Positions 19,685 to 30,500 of a stretch of 64,000 nt of DNA are shown piece by piece. Source of the stretch: Caenorhabditis elegans (taxonomy: Eukaryota > Nematoda > Chromadorea > Rhabditida > Rhabditidae); NCBI RefSeq assembly GCF_000002985.6, contig NC_003280.10, positions 13,698,501-13,762,500 of the forward strand, written 5' to 3'. The notes beneath the pieces are model-generated. The model had not been told where the DNA came from. It ran no database searches and saw nothing but the letters and a program-made list of their open reading frames with translations. The stretch's first letter is position 1, and each line of letters opens with the position of its first letter. A program made the position numbers and the translations under genes.

Positions 19685-22600
19685 TTAAATCCATGTATTC
19701 GTTAACTGATTAAAATGAATTTCCGTTTCCTTCATCAGCTCCAAATTTTTCACCGTACTAACATGTGGTGTTATAGATGTATTTTCTCGTTTTTTCTTCA
19801 ATTTTTTGCATAAAAACGTATGATTCCGAAAAGAATCCACAGAATATAGAATCGCCGGGCACATCACCAAAGCCGATAGATTTATAACTGCTTGCATGCA
19901 GAGGTTCAGCAGAGAATCGGCTTGCGGGAATATATTAAAGTATAAGGCGAAGCAGGTGGTGAAGCCGAATATCAGGATACCAATTAAAGATATAAGCACC
20001 ATCCGGATCATGTTAAAGCACTTGACGTTCTCTTTGGCCTGAAATCTTGCCGCCAGGGTGTAGTTGGACTGGTGAGCGTAGTCTTCGTGGATTCGCGTGA
20101 TTTTCAGGTTGTAGTGGCGGGAGTAGAGGAGCAGCTGAAAAAAAAATCAATGACTTTGGGGAAATTTTCCGGCAAACCGGCAATTTGGCAGAATTGACAT
20201 TTTTTGGCGAATCGGCAAATCGACAAATTGACAAAGAGGCAATTTATTGAAAATTTCCAGCAACCGGCAATTTGCTGGATTTGAAAATTTCCAGCAAATT
20301 GCCGGAATTGAAAATTTCCGGCAAACCGGCAATTTGCTGGAATTGAAACTTTCCGGCGAATCGACAAACCGGCAATTTATGAAAATTTCCGGCAACCGGC
20401 AATTTGCCAGAATTGAAAATTTCCGGCAAACTTGAAATTTGCAGCAATTGGAATTTTCCAGCAGTTTGCCGGAATTGAAAATTTGCGGCAAACCGGCAAT
20501 TTGCCCAAAATAAAAATTTAATATTCCTACAAACCGACAACTTGCCGGAATTTAAATTTTCCGGCAAATCGACAAACCGGCAATTTATTGAAAATTTCCG
20601 GCAAACCTGCAAAAAGAGTATTCTTTATTTTCAAAACTTTTGTTTTCGGCAAATTGCTGGATTGCCGATTTGCCGGAAATTTTCAATTCCGGCAAATTGT
20701 CGGTTTGCCGGAAGTTTTCAATTCCGGCAAACTGTCGATTTGCCGGAAATTTTCAATTTCGGCCAATCGCGGATTTGCGGCTTTTTTTTCGATTTGCCGA
20801 TTAAAAATGAAATTCTGAAATTTTCAGAAAAATGGGCAAAACCACAATTTGCCGTTTTTCCGGCAAATTCGGAGAATCGGCAACTTGCCGTAAAAAAACT
20901 TTTGATTTTTCAAAAAAATTCTTATTTAAATTTCAATAATTCCAGCAATCTTTAGAGCTTTAAAGAAAATTAGTTTTTCAGATTGATTTTCTAAATAATC
21001 CATAAATTTGAAAGCCTACCTCCCGCCTGCCTACGCCTACTCACCGTAATCGCCACCAAATTCGGTGCGGCAGTAATCAATATCATGTAGAAAAATGAGA
21101 AATAGAATAGGAAAAATAAATATGCAACTACTAAATTGAACATTTGATCTACCAAAACTATGGCCACAGCAATCCAAAATCTCGACTTTTTCTCGTAATC
21201 ATTCAAAAAGTAGCAGGCAAACGATCTCTCTACGGCGATCACCAAAAATATATTGGAAACTGAAATTGCATAGTGGAGTTTTAGATATCCTGAGAAGAAA
21301 AATGGAAAATCAGTTGATAAATCGATAACTTCAATCATTTCCGATTCATCATCAGTTAGCCATTGCTTCAATGTTGTGTTGGTTAGGGATGCGTTTGATA
21401 ATCCTGAAAAAATATATTTGTTTTGTACCGTAACCCTGTACTACCGTATCTCTAATTTACCGTAATCCTACTGAAATTCTACGCTACCGTAACCCTACCA
21501 TAACCATTCCCTACCGTTAAACTACCCTACCGTAACCCCACCCTACCGAAACCAAATCCTACCGTTTCCCTATTCTACAGAAACCCTACCCAACCGTAAC
21601 CCTACCGTAACCCTACCGTATCTCCACGCTACCATAACCATACCCTACAATAACTCTACCTTACCGTACCGTACTGTAACCCTACGCAACAGTTACCCAG
21701 CTCTACTGTAACCAAAGGCGTCATTTTTCGATATTTTCGATTTCTCAATGTTTTCCGGAATAATCGAAAAACTGAAAATTGAAAAACCGACATCCTTAAC
21801 CGCAACCCTACCGTACTCATACCCTACCGTAACCCTACCCTACCGTGTCCTCACGCTACAGTTACCTTGCTCTACCGCAACCCTACCCTACCCTAACCCT
21901 ACCGTAACCCTACCTCACCGTAACCTTACCCTAAGGCCACCCTACCGTAACCTTACCCTACCGTAACCCTCCCTACTGCAACCCTACCCTACCGTAGCCC
22001 CACCCCACCGTAACCTTACCCTAAGGCCACCCTACAGTAACCTTACCCTACCGTAACCCTCCCTACCGTAACGCTACCGTAACTCATGATGTCATTTTTC
22101 AATGTCTTCAATGTTTCGATGTTTCTCTGGGAAAATCGAAAAACCGACACCCTTGACCGTAACCCTACCACAACCCTGCCACATCGTAACACAACCGTAA
22201 CCCTACCCTACCGTAACCCTACACTACCGTACTTTTACCGTACCGTGACCCTACGCTACAGTAACCCTACCATACCGTAACTCTACCATACTGTAACCCT
22301 AACCAACCGTAACCCTACCCTACCCTACAGTAACCCTAGCCCATCGTAACCCTACCCACAGTAACCCTGTTATGTCCTATCGTAGTCCTGTCGCCACTCT
22401 ACCATACCGTAACCCTACCCTACCGTATCCCTACCCTACCCTACAGTAACCCTAGCCCACCGTAACCCTACCCCACCGTAGCCCTACCCTACCATAATCC
22501 TACCCTTCCATACCCTTCCTTAAACTTACCTCGCAATCTCCAAAACCCAGTCTCATATGGCCAACTGCACACCTTGGCCACCAAAATCTCACTAAATTGC

Positions 22601-22818
22601 ACAATGAGCACCACAGTTAATACAGACAAGTTCATGTGAAACGTCCGAACTTTTAGCACGATATATGAGCATTTTATGGAATAAAATAGTGTTATAATGA
22701 ATAGAAACAACTCCGATATTTCCAGCAGGAGCCACGGGAACTTTAAGAGCTCAAAATTTTGAATAATATAAGTAGGATAGCAGATTCGTTGCCGAGAACT
22801 TCCAACGATAAATATCAT
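19685..22818 (-). CDS. SRE-family seven-helix chemoreceptor
   Basis: Minus-strand exons 22818-22530, 21403-21045 and 20134-19685 (stop) join in phase to 365 aa, the usual SRE length. The order is a short N-terminus, helix 1 (LEISELFLFIITLFYS), HMNLSVLTVVL helix 2, a loop with NTTLKQW, helix 3 followed by AVERSFACYFLNDYEKKSR (the DRY-equivalent AxERxxA), helices 4 and 5, then the SRE signature in the third cytoplasmic loop, YTLAARFQAKENVKC, helices 6 and 7 and a C-terminal tail ending ETEIHFNQLTNTW. Family knowledge: nematode-specific GPCRs, mostly in chemosensory neurons. It looks intact. Both introns are packed with repeats. A TTTAG-like acceptor before the ATG is not obvious, so an upstream exon cannot be excluded. 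Confidence 0.82.
20160..20905. repeat. CCGGCAAATTGCC-family cluster with strand switch
   Basis: About twenty units. From 20160 to ~20600 they read TTTCCGGCAAACCGGCAATTTGCCGGAATTG (one orientation); from ~20645 to 20890 they read the inverse, ATTTGCCGGAAATTTTCAATTCCGGC. The switch point near 20600-20645 makes the whole intron a loose inverted repeat. Confidence 0.88.
21425..22505. repeat. CCCTACCGTAACCCTACCCTACCGTAA array
   Basis: About 1 kb of a short-period (10-16 bp) CCCTACCGTAA array in the first SRE intron, related to the CCTACAGTAA arrays at 13.6, 14.7 and 17.9 kb. It is interrupted twice by the same AAATCGAAAAACCGACA-type insertion (21713-21792 and 22078-22162). Confidence 0.9.
21713..21792. 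repeat. short ATTTTTCGAT/AATCGAAAAA palindromic insertion
   Basis: GGCGTCATTTTTCGATATTT at the left and AATCGAAAAACTGAAAATTG plus AAAACCGACATCCTTAACCG at the right. The same frame is seen at 22078-22162 (GATGTCATTTTTCAATG...AAAACCGACACCCTTGACC) and at 61155-61440 in an expanded form. It reads as a small inverted-repeat element inserted into the array. Confidence 0.55.
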
Positions 22819-23107
22819 AGTTCAGGGAGTTTAGATGCCAAAAATAAAATTATTTGGCTCAGTTGATATTTCAGTTAGACACCTCCACCTGCTACTTGCA
22901 TAATTCTTAATTTCATCTGATATATTTTTAAAATAGTTTTGATGCGTGGGAGGATAAAGAAAAACAAGAAGATACCAAGAAAATGCTGCTAATAACGGGC
23001 TTTTCCCCTGTCTCGCCCAGACACACACATATTTAGATCCGGGTTTGAAAAATGTCAAGCGGAAATAAAGAGTTTTCTGATTTGAGTCTAGCAGAATTTC
23101 CTTTAGA

Positions 23108-23278
23108 ACTTTGGAAAATTAGGCTTGGGCTGAGGCTTAGGAGGCCTAGGCTTAGGCGTAGGCGTATGCTTAGGCTTGGGCATGCTTAGGCTTAGGAGAC
23201 CTAAGCTTAGGCGTAGGCGTATGCTTAGGGCTAGGATTAGGCTCAAGCTTAGGCTCAGTCTTTAGGCTGGGCGGGGCG
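23108..23278 (+). repeat. interstitial TTAGGC array
   Basis: GGCTTAGGCGTAGGCGTATGC type units, with a repeated ~60-bp block (GGAGACCTAAGCTTAGGCG against GGAGGCCTAGGCTTAGGCG). Confidence 0.88.
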
Positions 23279-23282
23279 GGTG

Positions 23283-23805
23283 AGGAAGAGAAAAAAAAGG
23301 AATTCCAGAAAATTTAAAAATTCAGAAAAAGAAGGACAAAAGGAAAAAAAGGAAAAAAAAAGAAAAAAAGAAAAAAGGAAAAGAAGGAAAAAAAAAAAGA
23401 AAAAAAGGAAAAAAAAAGAAAAAAAAGAAAAAAAAAGAAAAAGAAAGAAAAAAAAAGAAAAAAAAGGAAAAAAAAAGAAAATGAAAGGAAAAAAATAGAA
23501 AAAAGGAAAAAAAAAGGAAAAAAATAGAAAAAAGGAAAAAAAAAGGAAAAAAAGGAAAAAAAGAAAAAAGGAAAAAGGAAAAAAGAAAGAAAAAACATGA
23601 AAAAAAAAGAAAAAAAAGGAAAAAAAAAGAAAAAAAAAAGAAAAAAAGGAAAAAAAAAGGTAAAAAAGGAAAAAAAAGGAAAAAAAAAGAAAAAAAAAGA
23701 AAAAAAGGAAAAAAAAAGGTAAAAAAGGAAAAAAAATGAAAAAAGGAAAAAAAAAGAAAAAAAAGGAAAAAAAAGAAAATAAAAAAAAAGGAAAAAATGC
23801 AGAAA
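23283..23805 (+). repeat. 520-bp polypurine (GGAAAAAA) tract
   Basis: Almost uninterrupted purines on the plus strand made of AAAGGAAAAAAAAGAAAAAA units. Only about ten pyrimidines break it. It gives spurious Lys/Glu-rich and Phe-rich open frames on the two strands. Polypurine-polypyrimidine mirror tracts of this length can adopt triplex DNA; that is inference. Confidence 0.95.
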
Positions 23806-24574
23806 GTCTAGTTCGGCAGATTTACAGCTCCAAAACCGAGAAAAGTGTGAGTAATCACAAAAAATCGTTAATTTTTGAAAAAAAAAGTCAATTTTAGCTT
23901 TTGGTTCAACGGAAAAATTTGACCAAAAATGTAAAAAAATCGACCAATCAGCGATTCGCTCCGCCCACTTTTGAACCAATGGGCGGAGTGGGCGGAAATT
24001 TCAGGAAACCTATTATTTCTGCAATTTTTATAAACTTTACGACAATCTGATCTCATTTGTTCAATTAGTCACTTTTGTTTGTAGTCTAATATCTATTTCT
24101 GATATTTACCAGGAAATACTGCCGTGTAATTATTTTCACCTGTTCTGAAAACACCATTTGACATTTTTTTTAACTGGAATTTTTTGATAGATCACGAGAA
24201 TAGGAGTTCCTAAGGTGTGACTTTTGAAAAAAAAAAGGTGTTTTTTTGTCTTTTGTTCTGTTTTTGTGCACACCGGATATCTGGTTACGACGTCAACAAG
24301 CTGCTTTTTCGAGTTATTAAATTATTTTTCTCGCAAAAAAAGGCTACAAAAACCACACGAAATCAGATTTCGGCTAAAATTTAATTTTGCAGTGTCGAAA
24401 TTCTAGCAAAAGTTCGGTAATTCCGTGCTTCGCCTTTCCTTTTCCGCGAGGTCTCTGATGCAAATGCGCTCTCGCGCGCGCCAAGCTAGACGCGCGTATT
24501 TCAAAATTTTTGCCTTCTCTCAGCATTTTTTGCCTCGAATCAACGCTCTAAAAGCTTTTATAATAGATTCCGCC

Positions 24575-26437
24575 ATGAAATTATCGATTTTCTGGATTTC
24601 AATCATACTTCTCGTCGTTTGTGATGCTTCCGCCGAGATCCCCGACAAGCTGCGCGACGAATTTCGCAGACTGGCCATTTCAAGGTTAAATTTCGCAGGA
24701 AAACGAATTTTTTTAAATCAAAAAAAATTCCAGATTAGACTACATGCTGAAACAAGGATCACCGAACGATTCTCTTCTCTCCATGGCATTCATTGTGACG
24801 AATTGTAGCGTAGCAGCCGCCAGCTCGACAGCATCCTCAAAAATCGACCGAAAAAATGGACAGGTTACACAGATTTCCAGATCCCGAGACAAAAATGAAT
24901 AAAATTCCGAAATTTCAGACAATTCTGGAGGAAGAAACGTGTGGAAGCGCCGAAATTCACGGCTGGTGTGACCAAAAGCCCGGCCGAATCGGGATTTTGA
25001 CGGCGAGAAGTGAAAATCGCACGGCTTTGGCGCATTTTCTGTGCGATTTGGGTGAGAAGCGTGGATTTTGCCGGAAAATTCGACAGGATTTCTAAAAAAC
25101 CCTTAGATTTCTCATGGGAACTTGAAGTTTGCCGGAAAATTCAGATTTTCAAGGAAAATGCCGACTTTTTCGCGAGTTTCAAGGATTTTCGTGCATTTTT
25201 CTTTGTATTTCCCGTAAAAGCGGAAGTTTTAAACAGATTTTCAGCTTTACAGACCAAAAAAACCCAATTTTCCTCCGATTTTCACACATTTCGCTTAAAT
25301 TTTGGCTGAAAGCAAGAATTTTCCTTCAAATTACGAATTTTTAGCAGTTTTTGAGCGCTCAAGCTGTTCTAAATCGCATTTTAACCAAAATTTTCACGAA
25401 AAGTTCGTTTTTTTCAGCATTGTCCCGGCTTAAACTCGATTCCAGGCTTGCCACGTGGCACATTCCGCAGAAATACCAGCGGAAGCTTTATTTAAGCCAA
25501 AATTTTGAGAAAAAATCTATTTTTTCGGCTTAAACTCGGCCTAAGCGTGATTCCACCTCCCGGGTAGCGCATTTCGTCCGAAATTCTGCAAAAATCACTT
25601 TTAAACGGAAATTTTCGTGTAAAATCGTTTTTTTTTCAGCAATTTTCCGGCTAAACTGGCGCATTTCGCTGAAATTTCAGATTAACCCGGAATTTTTCGA
25701 TTTAATTTGGATTCCAGACGGCACATTTCAATGAAAACACAGCTTTTTGGAGAAAAAATTCGAACGTTCAGCTGATTTTCACACATTCCGCAGAATTTGC
25801 AGTTGAAAATATTCTTTTTAGCCAAAATTTTGAATAAAATCCGAATTTTTCAGTTTTTTTCGTCTTAAATTCCGAAAAAATCACTTTTAAACGGGAATTG
25901 TCATGTAAAATTCGGCTTTTCCAGTATTTTCCGGCTTAAACTCGCCTCCATACTTTCCACGTGGCGTATTTCGGAGAAATTTCAGATTAAGCCAGAATTT
26001 TTTGACTCTCAAACTCGATTCTACACTGTCCATTTCGCAGAAAATGCAGTTTTTCACAGAAAAATCGGCTAAAACCCCGCAAAATTTGGATATTTCAGAT
26101 CGCCCGAAATCGTCGAACCACTACGAACGAGAGACGAAGATCCTGATCAATTGCGCCTTCGGATTATCGATTTTTATGATTGCTTTAAAGTATTTACCAC
26201 ACATTTTGCAGTTGCAAAAATTCATTTATATTTTCCAGCTGGTACATCAAATGCACCCGCGCCGTGCCCGTCCATCCATCGGACATTCTCAATTTGACGG
26301 GAAAATCGCAGAGCAAATACGAGTCGGACAGCTTCGAGAGCATCACCTTCAGCAGCACAAAGTCGCGGTCGAAAATCTCGAATTTGAATCGCTCGACCTT
26401 CTGCGCGGGACCCAAGAAATTTCGAATTATTGCCTAA
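24575..26437 (+). CDS. unrecognised secretory or single-pass membrane protein, 220 aa
   Basis: Exons 24575-24684, 24734-24863, 24919-25051, 26099-26189 and 26239-26437 keep phase to a stop. The first ~20 residues (MKLSIFWISIILLVVCDASA) are a clear signal peptide. The mature part holds an N-glycosylation-type NDS, NCS and NRT, and Cys residues in NCS, TCGS, WCDQ and LCDL that could pair outside the cell. A hydrophobic stretch ~ILINCAFGLSIFMIALNWYI near 133-152 looks like one transmembrane helix, followed by a ~65-residue Ser/Lys-rich cytoplasmic-type tail (KSQSKYESDSFESITFSSTK). A type I membrane protein is the best reading. I do not recognise the family. Its 3' end faces the mS38 gene with a 127-bp gap. 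Confidence 0.75.
25370..26070 (+). repeat. degenerate ~100-bp tandem repeat in the third intron
   Basis: Units carry CCGGCTTAAACTCG, a CCACGTGGC(A/G) palindrome, then GCATTTCG(C/G)AGAAAT and TTTTTCAG. Starts are near 25420, 25520, 25640, 25930. Each unit supplies an acceptor-like TTTTTCAG, so the true acceptor at 26098 has several decoys upstream. Confidence 0.6.
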
Positions 26438-26564
26438 AAATCTGTAACTACTTTTATATACTTATGTGAATATTAAACAAAACTAACGATTTTTTTATTT
26501 GTTGAATTAAAAAGAACAAAAAACAAGAAATAACAAATTAAAGGGACTATCCTATTGATTTCTT

Positions 26565-27299
26565 CTACTTTTTCCGATATAATTTCGCGTATTTCTCCTT
26601 CAACGCCTTGATCTGCTCGGCTTCTTCTGGGGTTGGAAGTCCGGCTCTCTTATCAATATACTCGCTCTTCGGGAGCCCATACAACTGCTCCAAGCTCATA
26701 AATCGGCTCCAATGCGGGTAAAGCTTCCTTCCGGTCGGCGCCAGCTCGTCCTGCCACTCCTTATTCGCCATTCGAATCGTATCCTTCACATATTTCTCCG
26801 GATTGAACGCCTCGAGCTCGGTGAGCAGCGACTTCATTCGCTTCTGGAATTCACGTTCCGATTTCAGCTTCTTCTCTCGGTGATATTTCTGATATTTGAA
26901 GAAATCCCGGTCGTATCGCCGCCGTCGCTTGTGCTTCTTCATTTTTTTCCGGCGAATTGTGAGCAGACGAGGCGATAGCCACATTGGCGATTTATTCGGT
27001 GTTCCTGGAGCAATTAAAAAGCCTTTTTCGGCAGTTGGAGCCAATTTTTCCAAAATTTCCGTCAAAATTGCGCCTGGGGCAACTATTGGTGAGCGGTGGA
27101 GTGTTGGGAAGGTGTAAATTTGCTGTGGATTCTCCAGCGATGGAAGTTCAATCGATTTCTCGACTATAGTCGTCGATGGGGTGACAAGTGGCGGTAGAAT
27201 CGATGAAGTTGGTGGAGGACGGAAGAAATGCATTTGAGAGCGCTGAGTGATACTCAGGCGGCCGCATGCCTCAATAAGGCGCGATACTGCTCGGCTCAT
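26565..27299 (-). CDS. mitochondrial small-ribosomal-subunit protein mS38 (AURKAIP1/COX24-type)
   Basis: Single exon, 244 aa, starting 9-10 bases behind a TTTCAG acceptor (minus strand), which fits SL trans-splicing and excludes the longer upstream frame. Residues 112-128 (LLTIRRKKMKKHKRRRR) are the signature of the AURKAIP1/COX24 C-terminal domain that threads through the mitoribosome small subunit. The N-terminus (MSRAVSRLIEACGRL) is basic and amphipathic as expected of a mitochondrial targeting sequence. Unlike the human and yeast proteins, where the motif is close to the C-terminus, about 115 residues follow it here, with a charged coiled-coil-like section and EEAEQIKALKEKYAKLYRKK at the end. 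It shares a 282-bp divergent promoter with bub-3. Confidence 0.85.
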   Translation of the reverse strand: MSRAVSRLIEACGRLSITQRSQMHFFRPPPTSSILPPLVTPSTTIVEKSIELPSLENPQQIYTFPTLHRSPIVAPGAILTEILEKLAPTAEKGFLIAPGTPNKSPMWLSPRLLTIRRKKMKKHKRRRRYDRDFFKYQKYHREKKLKSEREFQKRMKSLLTELEAFNPEKYVKDTIRMANKEWQDELAPTGRKLYPHWSRFMSLEQLYGLPKSEYIDKRAGLPTPEEAEQIKALKEKYAKLYRKK

Positions 27300-27581
27300 T
27301 GTACCCTGAAATAGATTTATTAAATTTATGAAGAAAAAAACCCAGAAATTCAAGCAAAAACTCAATTTTAAAAGGTGAAAGCTAAAAAATAAAATAAAAA
27401 TGTTTTGCGCGTCAGATTCGGTGCCCAATCTGCATATGCCCAGCCGTGACGCAAAAATGCACCAATTGTGCCATTTGAATTTTTTCCATTTCGCGCGCGC
27501 GCATTTTATCTATTTTTTCTCTCTATTTTCGGCTTTTCTTCTGATTTTTTAATTATTTTTCAAGGAAAGCACAATTTCCAG
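27300..27581. promoter_or_regulatory. divergent promoter of mS38 gene and bub-3
   Basis: 282 bp lie between the two start codons. It holds TTTGCGCGTCAGATTCGG, CCGTGACGCAAAAATGC, a CATTTCGCGCGCGCGCAT alternating GC run at ~27485-27505 and pyrimidine-rich TTTTTTCTCTCTATTTTC, all common in worm housekeeping promoters. Each gene ends the region with its own trans-splice acceptor. Confidence 0.6.
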
Positions 27582-30500
27582 ATGTCTACCTACCAAGCGG
27601 CGACAATTGTGGCGGCTCCCAACGAGTTTCGCGTCCCGTTTCCCCCATTTGTACAAATTTCCAAAGTTCAGTTCCAAAGAGAAGCCGGCTCACGTTTGCT
27701 GGCCGCTTCCGGCTGGGATGGCACTTGTCGCGTCTATGAAGTCGGAAAGTTGGGAGATATCTCGGAAAAACTCGTTTTTACACACGGAAAACCACTTTTG
27801 ACGTGCACTTTTGCGGTAGGGGTTTCAGGTTTTTAGGTTTTTATTAAAAATTGCTTTAAAACATGCCCATGGGGTCACAATGACCGAATATCATGATAAA
27901 AAAATTCAAAAAAGTTTTCTAGATTTTATATGATTTTTAGAAAATTGAAAAAATCTCAGTTTTCCCCGCTAATTCCTATTTAAATTTCCGCCAATTGGAT
28001 TTGTTCGATGGAGCGTGCTTTCAATTGGCGGAGATTCAAACACTGCCAAACTTTTTCCTCCCGAGGGACGAGGCAATGCGATTTCTAGGCCATGGCCGAG
28101 GATCCGACAAGTTTTAGCGTCAATTTATCTTGCTTTGTTGTTTTCGCGTGGTTTTTTTTTTGTTTTTCACCGATTTTTTGTCCCGTTTTTTCTTATTAAA
28201 ACTGAGAAATAAATATTTTTTGCATTTGCAGATGCTAAAACAATTTCCAAATGAAAAAATTGTGTATTCAGTCGGAAAGTAGCGGTGAAAGTGGGCAATG
28301 TAATATGATCGATTACTGGAATACTAAACCTAAACTTTTTCTGAAACATGATAAATATGCTGCTTAGATGCTGAAACTACCTGATTTTCAGAACGAGACC
28401 GCTGAAAAAGTTTTGAGGTTTTCAAAATTCAACTTTTTTGGTGAAAAAGTCGAGATTTTTGCACAAAAAGTTGAATTATGAAAACCTCAAAACTTTTTCA
28501 GCGGTCTCGTTATGAAAATCAGGTAGTTTCAGCATCTAAGCAGTATATGTATCATGTTTCAGAAAAAGTTTAGGTTTAGTATTCCAGTAATCGATCATAT
28601 TACATTGCCCACTTTCACCACATCTTGCCGACTGAATGCAAAATTTTTTCACTTGTAAATTGTTTTAGCATCTGCAAAAAAATATTTATTTCTCCTCAGT
28701 TTTAATAAGAAAAAACGGGAAAAATCGGTGAAAAACAACAAAAAAAACCACGCGGAAAACAATTAAGCAAGATAAATTGACGCTAAAACTTGTCGGATCC
28801 TCCTCGGCCATGGCCTAGAAACCGCATTGCCTCGTCCCTCGGGAGGAAAAAGTTTGGCAGTGTTTGAATCTCCGCCAATTGAAAGCACGCTCCATCGAAC
28901 AAATCCAATTGGCGGAAATTTAAATAGGAATTAGGGGGGGGGGGGGGGAAACTGACTATGAGATTTTTGCAATTTTCAAAAAAAAATCATATAAAATTTA
29001 GAAAAATTTATTGATTTTTTTAATCATGATATTCGGTCATCGTGACCCCATAGGCGTGTTTTAAAGCAATTTCCCCTGATTTTAATTACCAAAAAAAAAA
29101 TTACACAAATTATTTTTTTATAAAAACAAAAATTCCAGGGTTACAACAAAGTAGCGTTCGGAGGAGTCGATCACAACGTAAAGCTTGCCGATATCGAAAC
29201 AGGCAACGGAACCCAACTGGGATCGCACGCGCTGGCCGTCCGATGCATGGAATTCAACCCAATGTCGAGCCTCATCGTGTCCGGTGGCTGGGATTCGTCG
29301 GTAAAGCTGTGGGACGCGAGAAGCTACGGAAACGGCGCCATCGAGTCGGTCAACGTGTCGAGCAGTGTCTACGCGATGGATGTTCTGAAGCATACGATCC
29401 TAGTCGGCACGAAAGATCGCAAAATCTTCATGTATGATAGTCGGAAGCTCCGCGAGCCGCTTCAAGTCCGTGATAGTCCGTTGAAATATCAGACACGGGC
29501 GGTGCAGTTCTTTCCGACTGGCGAAGCGTTTGTGGTGTCGTCGATCGAGGGAAGAGTCGCTGTAGAGTATGTAGATCAGAGTGGAGAGGAGATGATGAAG
29601 AGAAAGTATGCGTTCAAATGTCATCGAGAGAAGGATACTGATGGAACTGAGCTGATTCATCCAGTTCATACCGTCGCATTTCATCCGAAATATGGAACTT
29701 TTGCGACAGGAGGCGCCGATGGAATTGTCAATATTTGGGATCCTTTCAATCGGAAGCGTATTATTCAGCTTCATAAGTTAGTAGTGGAGGAAAATTGGCT
29801 GAAGAGCGCGGTGTTTGCCGAAGAAAAAACTAGAAATAGCTGAATTTTTGCCGAAAATCGAGGAAAATAGGCTGAAAACTACGAAATTCCCAGCGTTTTA
29901 TGTGGATTTTTTGCCCAAAGTGACGATATTTGCCAAAAAAAAAAAATGGAAATTGCTGATTTTATTCCGAATTTGAGGAAAAATGGCTGAAAACCACCAT
30001 TTTTGCCAAAAAAAAATTAAAAATAGCTGAATTTTGTTCAAAAATTGAGGAAAGTTGGCTTAAAAACACGATTTTTTGCCCATAAATAAATTTTTTGCCA
30101 AAAACTAGAAATTGCCGAATTTTTAAGCATTCCCTGCGTTTACTGTGAATTTTTTGGGCAAAATTACAATTTTTGTTTTAATTTTTTTAAAAATCAATTT
30201 TGCCGATTTTTTCGAATTCCCTCGCCAATATATGACCAACTGTTGAAATTTCTGCATTTTCCGGCTACTTTAATCGATTTTTCTCTGATATTCAGCTTGA
30301 AACTACGGAGGCGTTTTTCTTCAAAAAAAAATCTAAATTATCGCTTTTTAGGCCAATCTTAGGGTTTTTGGGATTTTTTTCAAGTTAAACTGAATGAAAT
30401 TTCCCAAAAAACTCCAAAAATGTGCCTAAAAATCGATAATTTAGCACTGTGAAACTATAAATCAACGGAAAAACGATTAACATAGACTGAAATGCACATT

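Larger units (their letters stand above)
22819..24574. other. intergenic region between SRE gene and next gene
   Basis: 22819-23100: no gene seen. Then a TTAGGC array, a polypurine tract and a short GC-rich motif (23935-24000, containing GACCAATCAGCGATTCGCTCCGCCCAC, related to the inverted repeat at 43098-43203). From 24060 to 24574 the sequence is mixed-complexity and serves as promoter for the gene starting at 24575, with GCGCTCTCGCGCGCGCC at ~24465. Confidence 0.6.

Noticed and set aside
23314-23979. 221-codon Phe-rich frame and 72-codon Lys-rich frame
   Set aside because: Both are translations of the polypurine tract.
27423-27428. Upstream extension of the mS38 frame to 27428
   Set aside because: A TTTCAG acceptor on the minus strand lies between it and the ATG at 27299, and the extension codes for Phe/Leu from T-rich leader sequence.
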